Assembly (NCBI GenBank): GCA_040506895.1
Contig: JBEVVY010000001.1
Location: 1,674,001 to 1,738,000, forward strand
DNA from: Sedimenticola_A sp040506895
Lineage (GTDB): Bacteria; Pseudomonadota; Gammaproteobacteria; Chromatiales; Chromatiaceae
DNA: 64,000 nucleotides
Reading direction: 5' to 3'
Part shown: positions 7,313 to 14,678 of the stretch, in pieces
How positions within the stretch are numbered: the stretch's first letter is position 1
Layout: every line of letters starts with the position of its first letter
Notes under the pieces: generated by a model
Told to the model about the DNA's origin: nothing
The model's input: only the letters and a program-made list of their open reading frames with translations
The model's database searches: none
Made by a program: the position numbers and the translations under genes

Positions 7313-8599
7313 ATGGCGAAAAAAACAGACTACGGCGAGAAATTCAGCGCCATTGCAGACCAGACCCTGCTCAGCAGGCTGCCCCCGGAGAGCCGGGAGT
7401 TTATCTCCGAGCAGGCATTCGCTTACCGCTTTACCCTCCAGGACCTGCGCCAGGTGACGGAGATAGCCAGGGACCTGCAGATGTGGGGAGAGCGCACCAT
7501 CGAGTCGGTCTGGCCCGAACCCGGTGGTCAGCCGAAGAGCAAGCAGGAGAAGCAGCGGACCCTGCATGCCCTGGTGGAGACCTGGCAGCGCCACAAGGCG
7601 CAGGCCAATCACTACCCCCAGCTTGAGGTGGAGCCGGTCAAACAGGTGACCGCAGAGGTGGCGCTGAAGGAGAAGGGAAAGCTGGGGCTGGGTTACTGCC
7701 CGGTAGCCTCTCCCAAGACCCGCTGCTGCAACCTGCTCACTCTCGATGCGGTGGACAATTGTGGATACGGCTGCAGCTACTGCAGCATTCAGTCCTTCTT
7801 CTCCGACAACCAGGTCTTTTTCGATCCGGGATTTGCCGACAAGCTGGCATCGCTGGATATCGATCCGGAGCAGACCTACCATATCGGCACCGGCCAGTCT
7901 TCGGACTCCCTGATGTGGGGCAACAGCAACGGTGTGCTCCAGGCCCAGCTGGAGTTTGCGCGGCGCCATCCCAACGTCATTCTCGAGTTCAAGACCAAGT
8001 CGGCCAATATCGGCCACCTGACCAAGCAGGAACTGCCTCCCAACATCATCTGCAGCTGGTCTCTCAACACGCCGACAATCATATGCAACGAGGAGCATGC
8101 CAGTGCGTCACTGGAGAAACGCCTGGATGCAGCTAAACGGATTGCCGAAAAGGGGACGATCGTCGGTTTCCACTTCCACCCCATGGTCCATTACAACGGC
8201 TGGGAAGAGGAGTATGCCGCCCTGTTCGGGACGCTGCAGTCCGCTTTCGATCCACAGCAGGTGGCCATGGTCTCGCTGGGTACACTGACATTCATCAAGC
8301 CGGTCATCCGCCAGATTAGGGAACAGGGGGTCAGCAGCCAGATACTGAAGATGCCCATGGTGGATACGGAGGGCAAACTCTCCTATCCCCGGGAGATCAA
8401 GCTTCAACTCTTCAGTCACGCCTACAACAGTTTCAACAGCAGGTGGCAGGATGAGGTTTTCTTTTATCTCTGTATGGAAAACCACAATATCTGGCGCCCG
8501 GTGTTCGGGATAGAGTATGAATCGAACCAGGCGTTCGAACAGGCCATGAAACACGCCTACACCTGCAAAATCGACCGCCTGAGAGAGAGACAGGTTTGA
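7313..8599 (+). CDS. spore photoproduct lyase-like radical SAM protein
   Basis: A 428-residue radical SAM enzyme with the cluster motif C150-x3-C154-x2-C157 (CGYGCSYC). It also has the SPL-family features: a short helical N-terminal region, KLGLGYCPVASPKTRCCNL, the iron-sulfur motif, then GTGQSSDSLMWG, EFKTKSANI and GFHFHPMVHY. In Bacillus, SPL reverses the spore photoproduct thymine dimer. Relatives in non-spore-formers are annotated by similarity and their substrate is not established. The ATG at 7313 begins the conserved region; a longer frame to 7223 adds only non-conserved residues. The stop overlaps the ATG of the thioredoxin-like gene by one base (TGATG), so the pair is an operon. Confidence 0.8.
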   Translation: MAKKTDYGEKFSAIADQTLLSRLPPESREFISEQAFAYRFTLQDLRQVTEIARDLQMWGERTIESVWPEPGGQPKSKQEKQRTLHALVETWQRHKAQANHYPQLEVEPVKQVTAEVALKEKGKLGLGYCPVASPKTRCCNLLTLDAVDNCGYGCSYCSIQSFFSDNQVFFDPGFADKLASLDIDPEQTYHIGTGQSSDSLMWGNSNGVLQAQLEFARRHPNVILEFKTKSANIGHLTKQELPPNIICSWSLNTPTIICNEEHASASLEKRLDAAKRIAEKGTIVGFHFHPMVHYNGWEEEYAALFGTLQSAFDPQQVAMVSLGTLTFIKPVIRQIREQGVSSQILKMPMVDTEGKLSYPREIKLQLFSHAYNSFNSRWQDEVFFYLCMENHNIWRPVFGIEYESNQAFEQAMKHAYTCKIDRLRERQV

Positions 8600-9084
8600 T
8601 GTTAGCGATGAAGAGATTACTCACACTGCTGCTTGTGTTCGCAATCCCCGTGCTAACCTGGTCGGCATACAGTGCCAATGGGCACAGCGGCCTGGTCGAG
8701 GCAGAAAACCTGGCCGAGGATGCACGCCAGGGCCGCCCCATCGTCCTGCTGGTCTCCCAGGACCACTGCCCTTTCTGTGTCCAGATCAAGCGTGAGGTTC
8801 TCAAGCCCCTGATCAAGTCCGGAGAATTCAGCGAGGAAATTCTGATACGCGAGCTGTTCATCGACCTCGGCACCGAGGTGACCGATTTCCAGGGTAAGAG
8901 ACGCCCAAGCGCAGACCTGGCACAGGATTACGGTGCAGACCTCACCCCCACCCTGCTCTTCCTGGGCCCCGGGGGCGAGGAGCTCTCCGAACGCATCATC
9001 GGCATCAACACCCTGGACCTGTTTGTCCTCTACGTGGACAGTGCAATCAAGGAGTCCATAGCCGCACTGGTGCAACGACGCTGA
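8599..9084 (+). CDS. periplasmic thioredoxin-fold protein (SoxW-like)
   Basis: 161 residues with an N-terminal signal peptide (MKRLLTLLLVFAIPVLTWSA) and a thioredoxin-like domain with the active-site motif C57-P-F-C60 (DHCPFCVQIK). It also has the cis-proline region TPTLLFLGPGGEEL. The fold and export suggest a periplasmic thiol-disulfide reductase or isomerase of the SoxW/DsbE-like group. The ATG at 8599 overlaps the upstream stop; the ATG at 8608 is an equally good start that gives a tighter signal peptide. Coupling to an SPL-like radical SAM gene is odd because the two proteins act in different compartments. No other sox genes are nearby, so a sulfur-oxidation role is inference. Confidence 0.75.
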   Translation: MLAMKRLLTLLLVFAIPVLTWSAYSANGHSGLVEAENLAEDARQGRPIVLLVSQDHCPFCVQIKREVLKPLIKSGEFSEEILIRELFIDLGTEVTDFQGKRRPSADLAQDYGADLTPTLLFLGPGGEELSERIIGINTLDLFVLYVDSAIKESIAALVQRR

Positions 9085-9126
9085 ACAGAGACCGGGACAG
9101 GAATTCATCCCGGCAGAGCGACTTGC

Positions 9127-9318
9127 ATGAATATCTTCGGTTCAGCCATCAAGGAACCGGTAGCGAAGAAACCGGACATGCTCTACCCGGCCGACAAGGC
9201 CTGCGGCCCCTTTTTCGTGCACTTCTACCACCAAATCCCCTGCCACGATTTACCCGGCCTCTCTGCCATGGCCAAAAGCATATATACTCAAGGGAGACAG
9301 CCTATCAGTCACCGGTGA
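9127..9318 (+). CDS. possible small protein
   Basis: A 63-codon frame (MNIFGSAIKEPVAKKPDMLY...) ending six bases before the next gene. No recognised family, no clear ribosome site, and the second half is not convincing. It may instead be leader sequence for the next gene. Confidence 0.2.
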   Translation: MNIFGSAIKEPVAKKPDMLYPADKACGPFFVHFYHQIPCHDLPGLSAMAKSIYTQGRQPISHR

Positions 9319-9324
9319 GACACT

Positions 9325-9981
9325 ATGTCCTTTACCCTGTATGACATCTATTTCTCAGGCCAGGTCATCGAAGGGAATGACCCGGCCGAGGTTAAACAGA
9401 AGATTGCCCGCCTGTTCAAGGCCGATGCCGCAAAGGTGGAGCGGATGTTCTCGGGTACCCCGGTAAGGATAAAATCCGCCGTCGACCAGGAGACCGCAAT
9501 CAAATACCGCGGTGCCTTCAGGGATGCCGGCGCCCTGGTCGAGGTCAGGCCCGTAGAGGATGAACCCGCCCCTCAGACCGAAGCAGAAGAAGCTGCCGTC
9601 CAACCGGGTGGGGAGAGCATGGACCTGCTGCCGCCGAGAACCGGAAGCCTCGAGGAGTGCCAGACACCAGTTGAACCTGCGCCGCTGCCGGATATCAGCG
9701 GAATCGATCTCTCCCCCGTCGGTGCCATGGTGGATGAACACGAACCCCCGGCAGATGCGGAGATCGACACGAGCGGCCTGAGCCTCGATCCGGAAGGCGT
9801 CACCATCGATGAGTCCGAACCGGCTCCGCAGGTGGACATCAACACGGAAGATCTCGACCTGGGCGAACCCAATAGCGGCTCACTCGAGGACTGCCACGTC
9901 CCCAAGGAGCCGGCCAAGATCCCCGATATCAGTGAGCTGAAGCTGGCGGATGACGAGGAAGAGCCGAAGCCGGAAGAGTGA
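9325..9981 (+). CDS. hypothetical acidic protein with small N-terminal domain and internal repeat
   Basis: 218 residues. The first 75 (MSFTLYDIYFSGQVIEGNDP to ALVEVRPV) look like a compact alpha/beta module found at the N-terminus of otherwise diverse proteobacterial proteins. The remainder is Pro/Glu/Asp-rich and probably disordered. It carries a duplicated unit: TGSLEECQTPVEPAPLPDIS (about 111-130) and SGSLEDCHVPKEPAKIPDIS (about 186-205), each followed by a short leucine-containing strand. Each unit has one Cys in the same place (SLEECQ, SLEDCH). Function unknown. No signal peptide or membrane segment. It is preceded by an AT-rich ATATATACT stretch that could be a promoter. Confidence 0.7.
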   Translation: MSFTLYDIYFSGQVIEGNDPAEVKQKIARLFKADAAKVERMFSGTPVRIKSAVDQETAIKYRGAFRDAGALVEVRPVEDEPAPQTEAEEAAVQPGGESMDLLPPRTGSLEECQTPVEPAPLPDISGIDLSPVGAMVDEHEPPADAEIDTSGLSLDPEGVTIDESEPAPQVDINTEDLDLGEPNSGSLEDCHVPKEPAKIPDISELKLADDEEEPKPEE

Positions 9982-10026
9982 TCCCGGGCACGAAATAGCC
10001 CTCTAATTCCCTATTTCATGGAAAGC

Positions 10027-10042
10027 TGGCCTGAAACCTGCT
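10027..10042 (+). promoter_or_regulatory. candidate sigma-54 (RpoN) promoter
   Basis: TGGCCTGAAACCTGCT has GG (10028-10029) and GC (10040-10041) separated by exactly ten bases, with TGGC at -24 and TGC at -12. It lies about 70 bases upstream of the GTG at 10111. The -12 box is CTGC rather than TTGC, so the match is good but not perfect. Confidence 0.45.
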
Positions 10043-10110
10043 AAATAGAGGGTAGTAACCGTTTTTTATCAAGAAATGCCGTGTTACCGGCACTTGTTGG
10101 AGAATTTATC

Positions 10111-10467
10111 GTGATCGGCCCAATCAGCAACGACAAAATTACGTCACAAGGCAGCAGTACCAATTCGACCGCCAACGATCAGCGGGTCGAAAAGGAACTC
10201 GCCAGTGAAAACTCAGAGGTCGAATCGGCCAACGCCCCCAGGCCCGCTGAAGAAACCGTTGAAGTGAGTGCTGCGGGCCAGCTGCTGAACCGTACCCAGG
10301 TAGAGGCCGGGACAGGAAGCCCCAGCGTGGAAAGCGCAGACGACGCGATAGACCTGGTCGGCCGCCTGAGAAGGCAGATAGAGCAGAATGCCGGGCAGAC
10401 CCTTGGAGCCCAGGGCGGACTGAGCCCGAACCAGATCGCCGCCATCCTGGAAGCTGCACCCGCCTGA
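10111..10467 (+). CDS. small hypothetical protein, FlgM-like in composition
   Basis: 118 residues starting at GTG 10111, chosen because TTGGAG lies eight bases upstream; the longer frame to the GTG at 10081 has no ribosome site. It is polar and low in hydrophobics (Ser/Asn/Glu/Ala-rich). One stretch, EETVEVSAAGQLLNRTQVEA, recalls the SVELSS-AxxL segment of anti-sigma-28 FlgM and of other small flagellar export substrates. The C-terminus (LVGRLRRQIEQNAG, LSPNQIAAILEA) is probably helical. A sigma-54-like promoter lies upstream, which would fit flagellar control, but the gene is far from the flagellar cluster. True FlgM normally follows flgA, so this is not called FlgM. Confidence 0.55.
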   Translation: MIGPISNDKITSQGSSTNSTANDQRVEKELASENSEVESANAPRPAEETVEVSAAGQLLNRTQVEAGTGSPSVESADDAIDLVGRLRRQIEQNAGQTLGAQGGLSPNQIAAILEAAPA

Positions 10468-10480
10468 TCATCGACCCTGA

Positions 10481-10508
10481 ACATGACACCGGTCCGCCGG
10501 TGTCATGT
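10481..10508. terminator. 12-bp-stem hairpin between convergent genes
   Basis: ACATGACACCGG and its exact complement with a four-base TCCG loop, between the plus-strand gene ending at 10467 and the minus-strand RCK gene, whose stop codon it touches. No long T tract on either side, so it may be a weak bidirectional terminator. Confidence 0.5.
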
Positions 10509-11209
10509 CATCCCCCTTCAGAGAGTGAATCGCGGCGCAGCCGCTCTATCTCCTCACCCGGACCGATCACCACCAGCACGTCGTCCCTGTCCAGTTTGTG
10601 GTCCACTCCACTGGTGGAGAAGATGAACTCGTCGCCCAGTTCCCGGTCCACCACACCCAGCAACACCAGGTTGTAGCGCTTGGAAAGGCCCAGCTCCCCA
10701 AGTCGCCTGCCATCCAGAAAAGAGTCCTCTGTAACCGTGACCTCGGCAAGATTCAGGTGCTCGCGCCCGTACACGAGCCGCTCGATCGCCTCGGCAATCA
10801 GGGGGCGCTTCAGCATATCGTGTATCTTGCGCCCGCTGATCTCGTAGGGATCGATCACCTTGCTGACCCCCGCCGCTTTCAGCTTGTGAGCCGAGTCCTT
10901 GGACTGGGCCAGGGAGATGATGCGCAGGGAGGGCGCCAGGTCCCTTACCGAGATGGTCAGAAAGACGTTTTGCGCATCATCTTCGAACAGGGTGAAGACC
11001 ACGTCCACGTCGAGACCGATACCGAGCCTTTTCAGCTCCTCATCATCGGTGTAATCCGCCTCGACAACCTTGAACCCCCGGTTCTGAACGCTTTCGAGAC
11101 ACAGCTTGTCCTTGGTGACCAGGGTAAGGTCCCAGGCACTCTCATGCAGCCTCAGTGCAACTTCCATGCTCAGGGCATTGCAGCCGAATATCACTACCTT
11201 TGATTGCAC
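10508..11209 (-). CDS. RCK (TrkA-N/TrkA-C) potassium-channel regulatory protein
   Basis: 233 residues comprising one RCK module: a Rossmann TrkA-N domain (about 1-125; start QSKVVIFGCNALSMEVALRL, acidic turn VVEADYTDDEEL) and a TrkA-C domain (about 150-230; EVTVTEDSFLDGRRLGELGL). The usual GxGxxG is altered to GCNALS, so nucleotide binding may be weak or changed. It has no membrane segment and is 11 bases downstream of the channel gene, which has its own RCK module. The likely role is a soluble partner of that channel, possibly contributing to a mixed RCK gating ring; this is inference. Confidence 0.85.
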   Translation of the reverse strand: MQSKVVIFGCNALSMEVALRLHESAWDLTLVTKDKLCLESVQNRGFKVVEADYTDDEELKRLGIGLDVDVVFTLFEDDAQNVFLTISVRDLAPSLRIISLAQSKDSAHKLKAAGVSKVIDPYEISGRKIHDMLKRPLIAEAIERLVYGREHLNLAEVTVTEDSFLDGRRLGELGLSKRYNLVLLGVVDRELGDEFIFSTSGVDHKLDRDDVLVVIGPGEEIERLRRDSLSEGG

Positions 11210-11220
11210 GTCAGCACCCT

Positions 11221-12816
11221 CTACAAGGAATCGCTCTCGAGGCGATCTTTAAAGTGGACAATACTGAACTGGTGCCCGAAGAGAACCAGGGTATCGTTGC
11301 CGCTGAGACAGAACTCGCTGTCCGGGTTGAAATGTAGCTGGCGGTTGAGCAGCGAATAGGCAGGCAGTTCAGTACCGGTCTCCCGCTCCGGATGGGTGAT
11401 CACGCCGAACAGCACAAGTCGCTTGGCATTGAAATCGATCTCGCCGATCCGCCTGCCTTCAAGCGAGGAACCGGGTCGTACGATCACCGTGTCCAGCGCA
11501 ATCCCGTCCCTGCCGGACAGTATGCCGTGAATCGCTTCGAAGGCCACCGGCTGGCCGATATATTCACCCGCAATCAGGCTGAATACGTGCGAGGTGCTGA
11601 CGGTATGATCGGCACCCGCCTGGTAGAGCTTGCGCACGCTCTCCTCGCGATTGGCCCTGGAGATCACCTCGATCTCCGGGTTCATGTACTTGGCGGTGAG
11701 CGTGATATAGACATTGGCGACATCGTCATCGGTCAGGCAGAGTATCCGCTCGGCCCGTTCGCTGATGCCGGCGTTCTCCAGCAGGTCGCTGCGTTCGGCA
11801 CTCCCCTCGATCACCAGGTAACCGAGCTTGCGCGCCTCGGCCACCTGCTCCGGATCGGAGTCGATGATGACGATGTTATCCCGCTCCTGGGCCAGCCGTT
11901 CCGCCACCACCTGGCCGATACGCCCGAAACCGCAGATGATGGTGTGCTTGCCCTTCCTCTTTTCGAGTTCGGCATACACCCGGTTCTCGCGCATCTCCTG
12001 CATCTTGTCGTTGAACGCGGCGACGATCACCGAGGTGGTGAAGGAGATGACCACGATACCGCAGATGATCAGCACCAGGGTGATCACCCTGCCTTCCGTG
12101 GTCACCGGCGTGATATCGCCATAGCCCACCGTGGAGATGGTGACCAGCGCCCAGTAGATGCCGTCGAAGAAGTTGTCGATCTCACCGCCTTCGTTCCTCG
12201 CTTCGAAGAAGTAGATGGCCGAGGCGGATATCAGGACCACGAAAGCGAGGAAGATACCGAGGGTGAACAGCTCGAAGCGCTTCTCCGATAGGACCTTGAC
12301 GAACTCGTTGATGCTTCGGGCGTAGCGGAACAGCTTGAACAGTCGAAACAGCAGAAAGATACGCAGAAAACGCAGTGGCCGGTAGCTGGGGATGATGGCC
12401 AGCAGGTCGATGATGGCCAGGGGCGTGGTCATGTAGTTCCACTTCTTGAGCAGCATCTCCTTGAAGGGCGCACCCAGGGTGAACTTCTGCTCCAGGAACT
12501 CGGCCCGCTCGTAGTGTTCGATAAAGATCTGGTGACTGTCGTTGTAGATCCACAGGCGCAGCAGGTACTCCGCCAGGAAGATCAAAACGGCACAGAGTTC
12601 GAAGATTCTGCCGAACTCCCCGACATCCTCCTTGATCTCGTAGATCAGGAGATAGACGCTGGAGAGCACCAGCAGGATCATGAAGATGTCGAAATAGGGT
12701 TTGATCCTGGAGCGGGGGTTCTCCAGGAGATCGTAAAAGAACCGTTTGACCTTCTTGTAACGGTTCGAATCTTCCAGGGCGTAACAGCGCTGTACTACAT
12801 ATCGGGCAAACGACAT
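11221..12816 (-). CDS. voltage-gated-type potassium channel with C-terminal RCK domain
   Basis: About 531 residues. Six membrane segments including an S4-like repeat (LRFLRIFLLFRLFKLFRYAR, near 150-170), a pore loop with the K+ filter TVGYGD (near 232), and an inner helix. These are followed by TrkA-N (IICGFGRIGQVVAERL, near 300) and TrkA-C domains. It is an inner-membrane K+ channel of the Kch/KvAP-RCK type whose gating is likely nucleotide- or ion-controlled. ATG 12816 was chosen as start; an extension to 12882 would run into the repeat element at 12865-13129 and adds 22 non-conserved residues. The RCK-only gene follows 11 bases downstream in the same operon. Confidence 0.9.
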   Translation of the reverse strand: MSFARYVVQRCYALEDSNRYKKVKRFFYDLLENPRSRIKPYFDIFMILLVLSSVYLLIYEIKEDVGEFGRIFELCAVLIFLAEYLLRLWIYNDSHQIFIEHYERAEFLEQKFTLGAPFKEMLLKKWNYMTTPLAIIDLLAIIPSYRPLRFLRIFLLFRLFKLFRYARSINEFVKVLSEKRFELFTLGIFLAFVVLISASAIYFFEARNEGGEIDNFFDGIYWALVTISTVGYGDITPVTTEGRVITLVLIICGIVVISFTTSVIVAAFNDKMQEMRENRVYAELEKRKGKHTIICGFGRIGQVVAERLAQERDNIVIIDSDPEQVAEARKLGYLVIEGSAERSDLLENAGISERAERILCLTDDDVANVYITLTAKYMNPEIEVISRANREESVRKLYQAGADHTVSTSHVFSLIAGEYIGQPVAFEAIHGILSGRDGIALDTVIVRPGSSLEGRRIGEIDFNAKRLVLFGVITHPERETGTELPAYSLLNRQLHFNPDSEFCLSGNDTLVLFGHQFSIVHFKDRLESDSL

Positions 12817-12864
12817 GGACACCTGCTTTCTTGTATGGGATTTGCCAGGTTCCCCATCATTCTG

Positions 12865-13129
12865 GGGCCTGTCAACACCCATTCGATTGACTCTGCTTGG
12901 GCTGTTTTTTTATCCAGTAAGACTAAACGATTATAGTGTAGTTGCTCTACAGGGGTGAATGAAAACACCGTTGTGCGAAAAAACAGCCCAAGCCCTTCGG
13001 GTTGAGCCTGAAAAAGCCCCACTCTGCGTTACTCGTCGTTTATTTGGAACAACCAAACTGCACTCCTCGTGCCTTGATTGGTACTTTTTCAGGCTCAACA
13101 GCGCCTATCGAATGGATGTTAACAGGCCC
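12865..13129. repeat. 265-bp non-coding repeat-like element with inverted-repeat ends and internal hairpins
   Basis: The ends 12865-12886 (GGGCCTGTCAACACCCATTC...) and 13108-13129 are inverted copies matching at 20 of 22 positions. Two further exact 16-bp inverted repeats lie inside: 12895-12910 with 12978-12993 (GCTTGGGCTGTTTTTT and complement), and 13001-13016 with 13084-13099 (GTTGAGCCTGAAAAAG and complement). No convincing gene is present. It sits between the start of the K+ channel gene and the end of a small membrane-protein gene. Its sequence differs from the element behind ribE, although the size is nearly the same. It is probably a MITE or interspersed repeat; no target duplication is obvious. 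Confidence 0.65.
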
Positions 13130-13173
13130 TACCAGGAGATCGGCAAAAAAGGTGTCGCTATGAATTGACCGGA

Positions 13174-13542
13174 TCAGTCGCCACCCAGTTCCAGGCGTTC
13201 GACCTCGGCCAGACTCACCTTGCGGCCCTCGGTGGTGACGAAGGAGCGCCCCTCGACATCCCCCTTGTAGGCCCGGTAGGAGACAGTGTTGCCGCTACGG
13301 GTATCGATAACCCGTACATTGACCACCTGGTTGGAATCCTGCCACTGGAAATAGACGTAGGCACCCGCGCCGATGATCATCAGTGCAACCACCGCGGTGG
13401 CCGCGATCATCATGATGCCTTTTCTGGGTGATTCCGGCTCGGACACGACCTGTACTGGAGCGGGTCGGGCCTGGGCACGCCTGCGGATCACAAGAACCGC
13501 GCCGAGTATCACCAATGCTGTGAGTAAAAGCTTCCAGATCAT
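13174..13542 (-). CDS. small two-helix membrane protein
   Basis: 122 residues from the ATG at 13542. It has two membrane segments (WKLLLTALVILGAVLVI, about 3-19; and IMMIAATAVVALMIIGAGAYVYF, about 43-65) separated by a basic loop. A short soluble C-terminal domain (about 70-122) contains NVRVIDTRSGNTVSYRAYKG. I recognise no named family. The start was moved in from a GTG at 13560 because an AAGG ribosome site precedes the ATG. It is divergent from the ankyrin lipoprotein gene, sharing an 88-bp promoter region with it. Confidence 0.65.
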   Translation of the reverse strand: MIWKLLLTALVILGAVLVIRRRAQARPAPVQVVSEPESPRKGIMMIAATAVVALMIIGAGAYVYFQWQDSNQVVNVRVIDTRSGNTVSYRAYKGDVEGRSFVTTEGRKVSLAEVERLELGGD

Positions 13543-13630
13543 GGCCGGGTACCTTATCACGGCCTCCCGGCCAGTACCATGGCAGTGGAACTTGCAGCAC
13601 GCTCCACTGAGGATTTACTATCTTTATCAT

Positions 13631-14281
13631 ATGAGATGGAAAGCGTTATTAACCGCACTGCTGGTACTGCTGCTCAACGGATGCGGCCAGCCTGATCGCC
13701 CCACCATTGGCCTCTACCTGGCCATCCAGCGTGGAGATATTGACCAGATCGAGCGTCATATCCGCTGGGGCGCCGATATCAACAAGATGGACGTGGACGG
13801 GCGCCGCCCGCTGCACGTTGCGGCCGATCGTGGCCGCTACGTTATCGCCAGGCTGTTGCTGAAGAACGGCGCGGACATCAATGCCCCCAACCGGGAGGGT
13901 CACCCGCCGATCCACAGCGCCCTGCTGGCCGGTCGCACCCAGGTGGCTGAACTGTTTCTGAAACAGGGGGCCGACTTCGATGCCGACCGCCTGCTGGAAC
14001 AGATGGTCAGCAACGACACCTCGGACCGGGACGTGGTCGAATTCCTGCTGAGCCGCGGGGCTGACATAGATCACGTCGATCCCGAGGGCGCCACCCCCCT
14101 GACCCGGGCGGTGGGCAACAACCTGAGAGTGATGACAAAATTGCTGATCGCGGCCGGCGCCGATGTCAACAAGACCGACGCCGCTGGCAACCGCCCCCTG
14201 GATATCGCCCTGGGCGAGAACAACCAGGATATCGTTCGCCTGCTCAGGCGAAACGGGGCCCGTGAATCAACAAAACAGTGA
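13631..14281 (+). CDS. ankyrin-repeat lipoprotein
   Basis: 216 residues. The N-terminus is a lipoprotein-type signal (KALLTALLVLLLNGC, with Cys near residue 18). About five ankyrin repeats follow, with typical units such as GADINKMDVDGRRPLHVAADRG, GADINAPNREGHPPIHSALL, GADIDHVDPEGATPLTRAVG and GADVNKTDAAGNRPLDIALG. It is a periplasmic, lipid-anchored binding scaffold whose partner is unknown. The ATG at 13631 gives the signal peptide directly, so the upstream extension was not used. There is a possible weak link to the next gene, 112 bases downstream on the same strand. Confidence 0.85.
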   Translation: MRWKALLTALLVLLLNGCGQPDRPTIGLYLAIQRGDIDQIERHIRWGADINKMDVDGRRPLHVAADRGRYVIARLLLKNGADINAPNREGHPPIHSALLAGRTQVAELFLKQGADFDADRLLEQMVSNDTSDRDVVEFLLSRGADIDHVDPEGATPLTRAVGNNLRVMTKLLIAAGADVNKTDAAGNRPLDIALGENNQDIVRLLRRNGARESTKQ

Positions 14282-14393
14282 CCTCGCTGGCGACTTCTGA
14301 TAACGTCGCCGACCATCCACCGGTAATTGCTGCCGGAATTTTTATTGACCCGACACGGGTTGATCGAACCAACTGACACTGAGTAAAGCGACA

Positions 14394-14678
14394 ATGGCAT
14401 CTACTGTTGACGAACTGACCATCAACTACAGCGAAGACGGCATCGATATCGTCAAGGAACTGGACAAGGTCGTCCTCTCGAAGGGGGCATGGTCCACCAT
14501 CATGTACCGCTACCAGGAGTGGAACCGCGCCAAGGGCGAGTACGGCGCTGACAAGTACAGCATCCGCCGCTACCAGAAGCGCAGCGGCGAATATATTCCC
14601 AAGTCGAAATTCAACATCTCCAGCCCCGACCAGGCCAAGGCGATCATCGCCGCCCTGCAGAAGTGGACTGAAGAGTAA
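14394..14678 (+). CDS. conserved-type hypothetical protein (94 aa)
   Basis: A small soluble protein starting MASTVDELTINYSEDGIDIV and continuing with KELDKVVLSKGAWSTIMYRY and RYQKRSGEYIPKSKFNISS. The composition is that of an ordinary folded cytoplasmic protein, with no known motif. It ends immediately before the stop of the convergent exonuclease I gene with no space for a terminator. I do not recognise a function. Confidence 0.65.
   Translation: MASTVDELTINYSEDGIDIVKELDKVVLSKGAWSTIMYRYQEWNRAKGEYGADKYSIRRYQKRSGEYIPKSKFNISSPDQAKAIIAALQKWTEE

Noticed and set aside
10111..10467. Naming this gene flgM
   Set aside because: The resemblance is only in a short segment and in composition; true flgM is expected next to flgA beyond the right window edge.
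12959..13168. 69-codon frame inside the 12865-13129 repeat
   Set aside because: Most of it is made of the repeat's hairpin arms, and it is probably non-coding.
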